From Prevotella sp. UBA4268 (GTDB lineage Bacteria > Bacteroidota > Bacteroidia > Bacteroidales > Bacteroidaceae), in assembly GCA_002395135.1 (NCBI GenBank), contig DGWC01000077.1, positions 57,205 to 98,763 of the forward strand: 41,559 nucleotides of DNA, read 5' to 3'. Positions 1 to 7,880 of the stretch are shown in pieces. The number at the start of each line of letters is the position of its first letter. The first letter of the stretch is position 1. A program made the position numbers and the translations under genes. Under the pieces are notes generated by a model. The model was not told the DNA's origin, did no database searches, and worked only from the letters and a program-made list of their open reading frames with translations.

Positions 1-10
1 CTCCGTCTCG

Positions 11-43
11 GAAGAAAAAACAAACTCGTTTGTTTTGTTCTTC
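11..43. repeat. Near-perfect palindrome upstream of the first operon
   Basis: The left arm (11-25) and right arm (28-43) are complementary apart from one missing base in the left arm. They are separated only by the dinucleotide TC. The right arm contains the -33 region of the promoter that follows. The same 16-nt arm sequence is seen at the right end of the window (41539-41554). The window stops three bases past the TC there. Confidence 0.8.
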
Positions 44-64
44 TCTCTACTTTTCGTAACTTTG
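34..64 (+). promoter_or_regulatory. Promoter of the kinase/U32/sufE/spoU operon
   Basis: TTTG at 34-37, a 19-nt spacer and TAACTTTG at 57-64 match the Bacteroidetes housekeeping promoter (TTTG, N19-21, TAnnTTTG). Transcription would start near 71, giving a leader of about 18 nt. No Shine-Dalgarno sequence is visible, which is usual in this phylum. Bases 28-65 are identical, inverted, to 41517-41554. Confidence 0.75.
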
Positions 65-88
65 CATCCTGAACCATAGATACACGTC

Positions 89-709
89 ATGTATATTGCT
101 GTTGCTGGAAATATAGGTAGCGGAAAAACCACACTCACAGGCATGCTCGCTCGCCATTATCATTGGGAGGCGCGCTATGAGTCGGTGAGCGACAATCCGT
201 ATCTGGAAGACTATTACCGCGACATACACCGATGGTCGTTCAACATGGAAGTGTATTTCCTCAAAGAGCGTTTCCGCGACTTGATTGCCATCTCTCATGC
301 CGACCATACCATCATACAAGACCGCTCCATCTTCGAGGGCGTTCACGTGTTCATGGCCAACAACAAGGCAATGGGGCATCTGAGCGACCGCGACTATGCA
401 ACCTATATGGAACTCTTTGAGCAGATGACGGGCGTGGTGAAACGGCCTGACCTGATGATTTATCTGCGGGCATCGGTACCCCATCTGGTGGATAACATCC
501 AGAAACGAGGGCGCGACTACGAGCAGACCATGCAGTTGGAATACCTGGAAAACCTGAACCGCCGCTATGATGAATTCATCTTCGAGAAATATCCCGGGCC
601 CACTATCGTTATCGACAAGGACCCGCTCGACTTTGAACATCGGCCGAATGATTTCGCCGGAATCATCGACCGCATCGACCAGGTGCTCTTCGGGTTCTTC
701 CCGGAATAA
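89..709 (+). CDS. Deoxynucleoside kinase (first tandem copy)
   Basis: This 206-residue cytosolic protein belongs to the dNK family (dGK/dAK type), which uses ATP to phosphorylate deoxynucleosides for dNTP salvage. The P-loop GNIGSGKTT is at residues 7-15. The DRS motif, which contacts phosphate and substrate, is at 78-80. An arginine-rich lid (KRGRDYE) is near 139-145. The length is normal for the family. It is the first gene of a five-gene operon that starts at the promoter at 34-64. A closely similar kinase follows after 50 nt. Substrate preference cannot be read from sequence. Deoxyadenosine/deoxyguanosine is the usual assignment, and in some bacteria such pairs form heterodimers. Confidence 0.9.
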   Translation: MYIAVAGNIGSGKTTLTGMLARHYHWEARYESVSDNPYLEDYYRDIHRWSFNMEVYFLKERFRDLIAISHADHTIIQDRSIFEGVHVFMANNKAMGHLSDRDYATYMELFEQMTGVVKRPDLMIYLRASVPHLVDNIQKRGRDYEQTMQLEYLENLNRRYDEFIFEKYPGPTIVIDKDPLDFEHRPNDFAGIIDRIDQVLFGFFPE

Positions 710-759
710 GAAGGAGCGCCCCGAAAAATGAAGAAAACATAACCTAAACCATTACATAT

Positions 760-1389
760 ATGCACATAGCAGTTGCTGGAAACATAGGCAGCGGAAAGAC
801 AACGCTGACCCGAATGCTGGCTCACCGGTACGGGTGGACGCCAAGATACGAACCCGTTGACCACAACCCCTATCTGGCGGATTTCTATGCCGACATGAAA
901 CGGTGGTCGTTCAACCTTCAGGTGTATTTCCTCAACAAGCGCTTCAAGGAGGTTGTGGAAATATCAAAAAGCAGCGACACCATCATCCAAGACCGCACCA
1001 TCTTTGAGGATGCTCGCATCTTTGCGCCCAATCTGCACGGGCAGGGCATGATGAGCGACCGCGACTTCAAGAACTACAGCGACCTGTTCGACCTGATGAT
1101 CTCGCTGGTGAAACTCCCCGACCTGATGATTTACATACGCTCCAGCATTCCCACGCTTGTGGCACAGATACAGAAACGGGGGCGCGACTACGAGCAGACC
1201 ATGCGGCTCGACTATCTGCAAGGACTGGAAAAACGCTACGAAGACTGGATTTCCACCTACAAAGGACAACTGATTATCATCAACGGCGATACTTGTAAGT
1301 TCGGTGAAAACCCACAGGACTTCAAGGAAGTGACCGACATGATTGATGCCAAACTCTACGGTTTGTTCCCCATGGAGGAGAATATATGA
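760..1389 (+). CDS. Deoxynucleoside kinase (second tandem copy)
   Basis: This is a 209-residue paralogue of the upstream kinase. The P-loop GNIGSGKTT is at 7-15, DRT at 78-80 (serine replaced by threonine) and the lid KRGRDYE is in the same place. The first 15 residues are nearly identical to the first copy (MHIAVAGNIGSGKTT against MYIAVAGNIGSGKTT). The rest has diverged, especially residues 90-105 and the C-terminus, which suggests an old duplication with possible change of specificity. Its stop overlaps the start of the U32 gene by 4 nt (ATGA), so the two are translationally coupled. Paired kinases with different substrates are known in other bacteria, for example the dGK/dAK pair of Lactobacillus. 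Whether that holds here is inference. Confidence 0.9.
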   Translation: MHIAVAGNIGSGKTTLTRMLAHRYGWTPRYEPVDHNPYLADFYADMKRWSFNLQVYFLNKRFKEVVEISKSSDTIIQDRTIFEDARIFAPNLHGQGMMSDRDFKNYSDLFDLMISLVKLPDLMIYIRSSIPTLVAQIQKRGRDYEQTMRLDYLQGLEKRYEDWISTYKGQLIIINGDTCKFGENPQDFKEVTDMIDAKLYGLFPMEENI

Positions 1390-2669
1390 TGGAACAGACA
1401 ACCATTCCGCACAACAGCCCCATGCCCTCTATTGACGAGTTCGAGGTGATGGCACCCGTGGGAAGCCGCGAGTCGCTGGCTGCCGCCATACAGGCAGGAG
1501 CCGATTCCATCTATTTCGGAATAGAGAAACTCAACATGAGGGCGCACTCCGCATCGGTATTCGCCATCAGCGACCTGCGAGAGATAGCCGCCACCTGCCG
1601 CGAACACGGCATCAAGAGTTATCTCACCGTCAACACCATCATCTATGGCGAGGACATTCCGCTAATGCACGACATCATCGATGCCGCCAAGGATGCTGGC
1701 ATCTCGGCGGTAATCGCCTCGGATGTGGCCGTGATGACCTACTGCAACCGCGTGGGGCAGGAAGTGCACCTATCCACCCAACTCAACATTTCCAACATCG
1801 AGGCACTGCGCTTCTACGCTCAGTTTGCCGACGTGGTGGTGCTGGCGCGCGAACTCAACATGGAGCAGGTGGGCGAAATCCACCGCCAGGCCGTAGAACA
1901 GCACATCTGCGGACCATTGGGACAGCCCATACGCATCGAGATGTTCTGCCACGGCGCACTGTGCATGGCCATCTCTGGCAAGTGCTATCTCTCGCTTCAG
2001 AACACCGGACGCTCGGCCAACCGCGGCGAGTGCATGCAAATATGCCGCCGCTCATACGTGGTGACCGATGCCGAGACGGGCACACAGTTGGAGATAGACA
2101 ACAAATATATCATGAGCCCCAAGGACCTTAAGACCGTGCGCTTCATCGACCGCATGATGGCGGCAGGCGTACGTGTGTTCAAAATAGAGGGCAGGGCACG
2201 TGGCGGCGACTACGTCTATCAGGTGGTGCGCTGCTATAAGGAAGCCATACGGAGCGTCCTCGACGGCACATTTACGAAAGAAAAGAAAGACGAGTGGGAC
2301 GAGCGACTCGCCCGCGTCTTCAACCGCGGATTCTGGGACGGCTACTATCAGGGGCAACTCATGGGTGAATGGAACGAGCAATACGGCTCCAGTGCCACCG
2401 AGCGCAAAGTATACGTGGGCAAGGGCATCAAGTATTTCTCCAAGTTGGGCGTGGCGGAGTTCTCGTGCGAAGCCGCCCCGTTCAGCGTAGGCGACCACAT
2501 GCTTATCACCGGACCCACCACGGGTGTGCTCTATGTCACCGTAGAGGAGATACACGATGACACCCACGCTGTGACTACCGCACGACAGGGAACCCGCGTA
2601 TCGTTCAAAGTACCCGCCAAGGTGCGCCCCAGCGACAAATTATTTAAACTGGAAAAAACAGAAATATGA
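1386..2669 (+). CDS. U32 family protein (probable tRNA hydroxylation protein, TrhP-like)
   Basis: This 427-residue protein carries the U32 signature at residues 185-203 (EMFCHGALCMAISGKCYLS). Cys193, Cys200, Cys216 and Cys220 are candidate Fe-S ligands, as in the RlhA/TrhP/UbiU group. Although called peptidase U32, characterised members mostly work in prephenate-dependent hydroxylation of RNA or ubiquinone. The architecture, a U32 barrel followed by a C-terminal beta domain from about residue 330, fits the TrhP (YegQ) type that makes 5-hydroxyuridine in tRNA. It sits beside a SufE-like gene and an RNA methyltransferase, which fits an Fe-S and RNA-modification theme. A collagenase-like role is the older and less likely reading. 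Confidence 0.85.
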   Translation: MMEQTTIPHNSPMPSIDEFEVMAPVGSRESLAAAIQAGADSIYFGIEKLNMRAHSASVFAISDLREIAATCREHGIKSYLTVNTIIYGEDIPLMHDIIDAAKDAGISAVIASDVAVMTYCNRVGQEVHLSTQLNISNIEALRFYAQFADVVVLARELNMEQVGEIHRQAVEQHICGPLGQPIRIEMFCHGALCMAISGKCYLSLQNTGRSANRGECMQICRRSYVVTDAETGTQLEIDNKYIMSPKDLKTVRFIDRMMAAGVRVFKIEGRARGGDYVYQVVRCYKEAIRSVLDGTFTKEKKDEWDERLARVFNRGFWDGYYQGQLMGEWNEQYGSSATERKVYVGKGIKYFSKLGVAEFSCEAAPFSVGDHMLITGPTTGVLYVTVEEIHDDTHAVTTARQGTRVSFKVPAKVRPSDKLFKLEKTEI

Positions 2670-3091
2670 CAATCAACGAAATGCAAGACGAGGTGATCGA
2701 GGAGTTTTCCGACTTCACCGACTGGATGGATAAATACCAGTTGCTCATTGATCTGGGCAACGAACAGCAGCCGCTCGACGAGCAATACAAGAACGAGAGC
2801 AACCTCATTGACGGTTGCCAGAGCCGCGTATGGCTGCAAGCCGATTATCGCGAAGGCAAACTCTTCTTCACCGCCGAGAGCGATGCGCTCATCGTGAAAG
2901 GCATCATTGCCCTGCTCATCCGCGTGCTCAGCGGGCACACACCGCAGGAAATTCTCGATGCCGACCTCTATTTCATCGACCGCATCGGCCTGAAAGACCA
3001 TCTCTCGCCCACTCGCAGCAACGGCCTGCTGGCCATGGTGAAACAAATCAAGGCCTATGCGTTGGCGTATAGTTTGAAGAACCATGCGTAA
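2666..3091 (+). CDS. sufE: SufE-like cysteine desulfurase partner
   Basis: This 141-residue cytosolic protein has the SufE fold sequence. The conserved cysteine that accepts persulfide sulfur is Cys51 in LIDGCQSRVW. The following region (ALIVKGIIALLIRVLSGHTP) is the typical second conserved block. SufE takes sulfur from the SufS cysteine desulfurase for Fe-S cluster assembly. No SufS or SufBCD is present here, so the partner must be encoded elsewhere. The start overlaps the U32 stop by 4 nt and the end overlaps the spoU start by 8 nt, so it lies in the middle of a coupled operon. The upstream U32 protein probably needs a cluster, which gives the linkage some sense. Confidence 0.9.
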   Translation: MTINEMQDEVIEEFSDFTDWMDKYQLLIDLGNEQQPLDEQYKNESNLIDGCQSRVWLQADYREGKLFFTAESDALIVKGIIALLIRVLSGHTPQEILDADLYFIDRIGLKDHLSPTRSNGLLAMVKQIKAYALAYSLKNHA

Positions 3092-3677
3092 ACTGCGTAC
3101 CATAGAGATGAACCGCCTGTCGGTGGACGAGTTCAAGGAGGCAGGCAAACTGCCCCTTGTGGTCGTGCTCGACGATGTCCGCTCAATGTATAACATCGGC
3201 AGCGTGTTCCGCACCAGCGATGCCTTCCGCGTGGAAGCCGTCTATCTTTGCGGCATTACTGCCACACCTCCGCACCCCGAAATTCACAAAACCGCCCTGG
3301 GCGGGGAAGACAGCGTGGCGTGGCGCTATTTCGAAACCGCTCAGGAAGCAGTCTGCGAACTGCATCACAACGGTTATATTGTCTATGCCGTAGAACAATG
3401 CGAAGGAAGTACCCTGCTGCAAAACCTGTTTCCCGACCATGCCCAACCGGACACAAGCAACGGAACAGATGGCCGCCATATCGCCATGCAGAAGAGCGCC
3501 GTAGTGTTTGGCAACGAGGTGAAAGGTGTTCATCAGGAAGTGGTTGACCTGTGTGACGGATGCATTGAAATACCCCAGTTCGGCACCAAACACTCCATGA
3601 ACGTCTCCGTTACGGCAGGCATTGTTATCTGGGAGTTTGCCGTCAATCTGATGCGCTCCTTAGGTTTCCAGCGATGA
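3084..3677 (+). CDS. SpoU/TrmH-type RNA 2'-O-methyltransferase
   Basis: This 197-residue protein has the three SPOUT motifs. NIGSVFRTSDA at 37-47 is motif 1, VFGNE at 141-145 is motif 2, and IPQFGTKHSMNVSVT at 163-177 is motif 3, which forms the SAM-binding knot. There is no N-terminal substrate-binding extension, so it is a minimal TrmH-like protein. The target (tRNA position 18, rRNA or other) cannot be decided from sequence. It is the last gene of the operon and overlaps sufE by 8 nt. No clear hairpin terminator follows before the convergent broken lipoprotein gene at 3705. Confidence 0.88.
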   Translation: MRKLRTIEMNRLSVDEFKEAGKLPLVVVLDDVRSMYNIGSVFRTSDAFRVEAVYLCGITATPPHPEIHKTALGGEDSVAWRYFETAQEAVCELHHNGYIVYAVEQCEGSTLLQNLFPDHAQPDTSNGTDGRHIAMQKSAVVFGNEVKGVHQEVVDLCDGCIEIPQFGTKHSMNVSVTAGIVIWEFAVNLMRSLGFQR

Positions 3678-3704
3678 CCACATCCTCACAACCGCCCTTG
3701 CTCG

Positions 3705-4187
3705 CTATTCCCTGACGGTGAAAGTGTTTTGGTAGTTTTCGCTGAAAGTGAATTCTTTTTCAAAACCAACCCTTTTTACAACCAGCCTATACGTGCTTCC
3801 CTTTGTAAACGGCCCGATTTCATAGTCAAGGTCGTATGGGCAGATACAATTACAAAGGCCACGCCCATCATCCTCCATCACTGTGACTACACTGCCGTTC
3901 ATGCTTGCGTCCACCTTTATGTCTTCTGTGCAACAGTTCAAGAACACGTTCTTGTGCTCCACGTGCAGCCATCCTCCTTTCATGGCAGTGAACGTAATTG
4001 TCTCTGCATCAGAAATGCCGCGCGTCTCTATCTTGGCCTGATTGTCTGTCTTGCACCCGGATCAGATCACGCTTCTTGTTCCGAACGAGTCGTTTGACTC
4101 TTCATCGCTGCTGCATCCCGTCACCAGCATCGCAGAAAACAGCAACAGGGCGCTCATCCATTTTCTTTTTATATGTATAGTCTTCAT
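3705..4187 (-). pseudogene. Small lipoprotein gene interrupted by an in-frame TGA
   Basis: Reading from an ATG at 4187, the frame gives a lipoprotein signal peptide with lipobox MLVTGC (Cys at residue 25), then an acidic stretch ending SFGTRSVI and a TGA codon at 4064-4062. The same frame then continues without further stops for 118 codons (SGCKTDNQAKIETRG... to ...NTFTVRE) and ends at 3705. The downstream part has a Cys-rich block (FNCC-like FLNCC, CNCICPYDLDYEIGP) that I recall from small Bacteroidales lipoproteins which carry an SGCK motif shortly after the lipid cysteine. The two halves together make one normal-length protein of about 160 residues. Either a nonsense mutation has broken the gene, or the base is a sequencing error. 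Stop read-through is possible but unsupported. Confidence 0.75.
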
Positions 4188-4328
4188 GATAAATAGTTTT
4201 ATATTAACAACGTGTCACCCACCACTTTCTTGCATCGAAACGAGCATTTTTTTACAAATTGTACGTATATAAAAGACTTTATTTCACACATAAAAGATTA
4301 GAAAAGGTATTTGGACTGTCAGGAAACG

Positions 4329-4365
4329 AAGAATGGCGCACCGAAACAATCGGCACGCCATTCTT
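4329..4365 (-). terminator. Terminator hairpin of the susC/susD operon
   Basis: AAGAATGGCG (4329-4338) pairs with CGCCATTCTT (4356-4365). The stem is extended inside by CCG/CGG. The hairpin lies about 50 nt past the stop of the last operon gene. The T-run on the minus strand is short, so the hairpin is clear but termination strength is uncertain. Confidence 0.65.
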
Positions 4366-4411
4366 TGTTTGTATAGATGATTTCCCCATAGTGAGGGGAA
4401 AAGAATCCAGA

Positions 4412-6022
4412 TTATTTCAACCAACGCGGGTCACCGGCAGCGGCTTTGAAGGCTTCACTGTCGTGGTTGAGGGTGAAGTCGGCTGCTGCTGGGTTGGCAA
4501 AGCCAGGATCGCCAATGATTCCGCTCTCGTCGAACCATACAATCTTGGCATCAGCACCAGCGCCGGCGCCTGTAAGATTCTCGCAGTTGAAATAGAAGTT
4601 GCCCTTCAACGTGGGCTCTGCGTCAGTGCTCGTCTGGTTGGAGAATCCGCGCTTGTAGTTGGTTCCCACCACCACGTTGTTGGTGAACGTGATCTTGTTA
4701 CCGGCAAAGCGGACGTATAACAGGCGATAGTTGGTTGCGGCACCGCCCACGTTGTTGAATGTGCAGTGGTCGATGACTATCTGCGGGCCTGCCTCTCCGG
4801 CAAAGTTGGCTGATGCGTCGTCTATACGGATGAAGTCGCGGTTGCCGGCACAGTCGTAGAAGGTGCTGTTGCTGAGAGTGATGGTGCGTGGCAGTCCTGC
4901 ACGGCTGTCGATGAAGTCACCACCTGCGCATTGGATGCCGTGAACGATACTATTGTTGAAGGTGATGCCTTCGACAATGGCCTTCACGTTGAGATAGACA
5001 AGTCCCTTGCCGCTCTCCTGTCCGTTGATGTCGCAGTTCTGAATGTCAAGCGGAGCATAAGTAACGTCGGCCGTCTTGTAATTGAACAACTGGTCGGCTG
5101 TGCTGTTATTGCTACCGTCGATCTTCAACTGGCTGAGGCTGAGTCCTGCGCCGTCATATAACTCGAAGCGGCCTTTCACAACGGGCTGGTCGGTGGGATA
5201 GATGCCCTTGATGGTGATGGTGTTCGACACTTTCACGGCACCCGTCTTGCCTTCATCGTTGACGTTCAGTTCGTAAGTGCCGCCATAGAGAGCGAACACT
5301 TCGCCGCCCTGAGCCTCTTCGATGAGGTTCTTCAGGTTGTCACCGGCATGTACGAGGATGGCTCCCTGCAGGTCGGCGATGGTGGTGAAGTTGCGGTTAC
5401 CACACTGTTTGCCGTTATAATAAAGGTAGGCAGTGTATTGTGTTTCGGGCGAGAGGCCTTCCACTGTGGCTTTTCCAGCCTCCTTCTCTTCGGCGGTGAT
5501 GGTGTGGGTGACGTTGCCCACCACGATAGTAGTCACGTCAAATCCCTCTTCCACTTCCCAACTGATGGTAACGCTGCGGTCAGAGATATCAGCAGGTTTG
5601 GGGTTGCTCATAAACTGCTTGGTACCTGTTTTGAAGTATGCGCCGTTCCAGGTAGAGGTGCGGCTGTCGTTGCCTTCGGTAACGGCCTGCACGCGCACTG
5701 AGTATGGCGTGTCGAAGAGCAGGTTGCTGACGGTGTAGGGGATGTCTTCCTTGGTCAGGTTCTTGATCACCTGCACGGGTGTGCCTGCAAAGGTGAGGCT
5801 GTCGTCGGCATACACTTCCATGATGTAGTGGGTGGCTCCTGCCGATGCGTCCCACGAGATGTTGGCCGATGTTTCCTTCACGTTGGCGGCTTCGATGTTG
5901 AGCGGTGCGAAGTTCCTGCCGAAGACGAGACTTTTGATTTCGTCTGCCGTATCGCTGCATGATGTGGTGGTTAGAGCCATCACTCCCAGCATACACGCGG
6001 AAACAATATTATATTTTTTCAT
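4412..6022 (-). CDS. Surface lipoprotein with FN3 repeats and DUF4957/DUF5123-like beta-helix
   Basis: This 536-residue protein starts with a lipoprotein signal peptide (lipobox TTTSC, Cys22). Two fibronectin type III-like domains follow at about 35-130 and 135-215. From about 220 there is a right-handed beta-helix region typical of DUF4957/DUF5123 proteins (motifs such as ITIKGIYPTDQPVV and ITFTNNVVVGTN). Such proteins are often third genes in Bacteroidetes polysaccharide loci, especially pectin-type ones. They probably sit on the cell surface and bind or weakly process glycan. No lyase catalytic residues could be identified with confidence. The gene follows susD by 22 nt and ends the operon. 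Confidence 0.8.
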   Translation of the reverse strand: MKKYNIVSACMLGVMALTTTSCSDTADEIKSLVFGRNFAPLNIEAANVKETSANISWDASAGATHYIMEVYADDSLTFAGTPVQVIKNLTKEDIPYTVSNLLFDTPYSVRVQAVTEGNDSRTSTWNGAYFKTGTKQFMSNPKPADISDRSVTISWEVEEGFDVTTIVVGNVTHTITAEEKEAGKATVEGLSPETQYTAYLYYNGKQCGNRNFTTIADLQGAILVHAGDNLKNLIEEAQGGEVFALYGGTYELNVNDEGKTGAVKVSNTITIKGIYPTDQPVVKGRFELYDGAGLSLSQLKIDGSNNSTADQLFNYKTADVTYAPLDIQNCDINGQESGKGLVYLNVKAIVEGITFNNSIVHGIQCAGGDFIDSRAGLPRTITLSNSTFYDCAGNRDFIRIDDASANFAGEAGPQIVIDHCTFNNVGGAATNYRLLYVRFAGNKITFTNNVVVGTNYKRGFSNQTSTDAEPTLKGNFYFNCENLTGAGAGADAKIVWFDESGIIGDPGFANPAAADFTLNHDSEAFKAAAGDPRWLK

Positions 6023-6044
6023 ATTTCAGTTTTCTTTTAAATGA

Positions 6045-7880
6045 TTATTTCAGGAAATCGTTGTTGAGTGTGCCTGCACTGTTGTTGATGATGATCTGCG
6101 GAAGAGGCCATACGCAGCGCTGGCTTGGCTTTTCTACAACATAGAGTCCGTTGATGATGTCATCGGTAAGAGTATTCTCTCCGTTGCTGACAAGCCATCC
6201 CTTGTTTTCGTATTCAGTAGCGTTGAGCGCCTTCTGGATGTCGGCTTTCTCGTCGGTGTCACCGTGGTTGTTGCCGTAGATCTTCATGGTAACACCGTCC
6301 GACTCATACACGTAGTAGAGTTTTGTGGGCAGATCGGCATAGGCACCTTCGCGGTTGGCGAGTTGCTGCAGTTTTGCCTTGGTCTGTGCCAGTGTCTCGT
6401 CGATGATTCCCCAGCGGATGAGGTCTTGCTTGCGCAGCATCTCACCAGCGAACTCAAACTTGCGCTGGTCGCGCACGCCCTGGCGGAAGGCCTCTTTGCT
6501 GGCGGTGTATTGAGCCATCAGCGCGGCCACCTTTTCTGCGGGCAGTGCGCGGTCGAGGATGGGTTTCAGATACTGTGCTGCCGTGGCGGGTCCGTTGAGT
6601 TCGTTTTCTGCCTCAGCGGCCATGAGCAGGATGTCGGCATAGCGCATCACCTGCCAGTTGATACCGTCGTCGAGCGAGGTGGCCTTGCGGCTCATCCATT
6701 CGTGACGCAGTTTTCCGAAGCAGAGCGTCTTGAGTGCATAGGGTTCCTGCTTGGCGGTACCCGAACCAGAGTTCTTCCATCTGTAGGGCACGCAAGTGAT
6801 GTCGCGGCGCACATCGTCAACGTCGTAGTCATAGTAAAGAGTAGGCACGGGACCGCACTCTCCGCCCACAGTGCTGTTGGCGCTGTATTGCACCCACTGG
6901 TTCATGGCGGTGTCGTGGCGCACGCCCTTTGAAGAGACGACACGTCCGCGGCCCTCCTTGAACGGGATTTCCCAGATGGATTCCTGGCCCGACGTATAGT
7001 CTTCCTCGCAGATGCTTCTGAAGTTTTTCTCGAAGGAGCCCAGTTTGTTATAGCCGGCCTTGATCACGTCGACGCACTCGTCGCGTGCAATCTGCCACAT
7101 CTTCTGCTGAGAGAGTTCGTCAGCAGTGCTCAGTCGGTAAGATCCGTCGGAATAGAGTTTGTATCCTCCGGCATACAGGGCGGCGCGTGCGCGCAGACCT
7201 TTCACAAATGATTTGCTCACGCGCTCGGTCGAAGAGGTGTATCTGTTAGAAGCCATGGGCCATGCGCAGTATTGCTCGGCCTCGGCCAGGTCGGCCAGAA
7301 TGCGCACATAGATGCTGTCCTGGCTGGAGCGCGGCAGATAGGTGTTCTCGTTGGTGGTCAGTTCGAAGCGTGCCGGCACGTCGCCGTAGGTTCTCATCAG
7401 TTCCACATAGATGAGAGCGCGGAGCGTGAGTGCCTCGCCCAGCAACTGGGCCATGTCCGGGTTGTTCTCCACGTTGCCATACTGTCTGATGTTGAGAATA
7501 GCGGTGTTGGCCTTTTCAATACCCTGATACAGACCGGTATAGGTGTCGTTAGACACGTTCAACTGTCCGTTGTCGGGCTGGGTGGAATAGTTGGCCGCGC
7601 TGTATTTGGGCGCGGTGCGCTCGCTGTATGTGCAGCCGTTATACCACTCGGCATCGGTATTCATTCCGTAGTGGGCAATCCATCGTCCGCGGTAAGAGTT
7701 GGTGAGGCTCCAGCAGTCGTGTATGGCCATGACGGAACCTTCAGCCAAGTCGGGCTGTGAGAATACTGTCGGCGCGTCGAGTGACGACTGCGAGGGTGCG
7801 TCCATGTCGCATGAAGTGAGGGCAAACAGCGAAACGCACATCAGTGCTGTTGAAATATATTTCTTCATGATTCTGTTCAT
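6045..7880 (-). CDS. SusD/RagB family outer-surface glycan-binding lipoprotein
   Basis: This 611-residue lipoprotein has lipobox FALTSC (Cys24 from the first Met). The RagB/SusD fold shows as an N-terminal TPR-like region (GLYQGIEKANTAILNI, ALTLRALIYVELMRTYGDVP) and a C-terminal region with RWGIIDETLAQTKAKL and a final WPLPQ...NNDFLK block. SusD proteins cap the SusC transporter and hand oligosaccharides to it. Its start abuts the susC stop (7881), so coupling is expected. The start could be the first Met (7880) or the Met at 7868 (MKKYISTAL). The second gives a more usual signal peptide. The ligand cannot be read from sequence. Confidence 0.95.
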   Translation of the reverse strand: MNRIMKKYISTALMCVSLFALTSCDMDAPSQSSLDAPTVFSQPDLAEGSVMAIHDCWSLTNSYRGRWIAHYGMNTDAEWYNGCTYSERTAPKYSAANYSTQPDNGQLNVSNDTYTGLYQGIEKANTAILNIRQYGNVENNPDMAQLLGEALTLRALIYVELMRTYGDVPARFELTTNENTYLPRSSQDSIYVRILADLAEAEQYCAWPMASNRYTSSTERVSKSFVKGLRARAALYAGGYKLYSDGSYRLSTADELSQQKMWQIARDECVDVIKAGYNKLGSFEKNFRSICEEDYTSGQESIWEIPFKEGRGRVVSSKGVRHDTAMNQWVQYSANSTVGGECGPVPTLYYDYDVDDVRRDITCVPYRWKNSGSGTAKQEPYALKTLCFGKLRHEWMSRKATSLDDGINWQVMRYADILLMAAEAENELNGPATAAQYLKPILDRALPAEKVAALMAQYTASKEAFRQGVRDQRKFEFAGEMLRKQDLIRWGIIDETLAQTKAKLQQLANREGAYADLPTKLYYVYESDGVTMKIYGNNHGDTDEKADIQKALNATEYENKGWLVSNGENTLTDDIINGLYVVEKPSQRCVWPLPQIIINNSAGTLNNDFLK

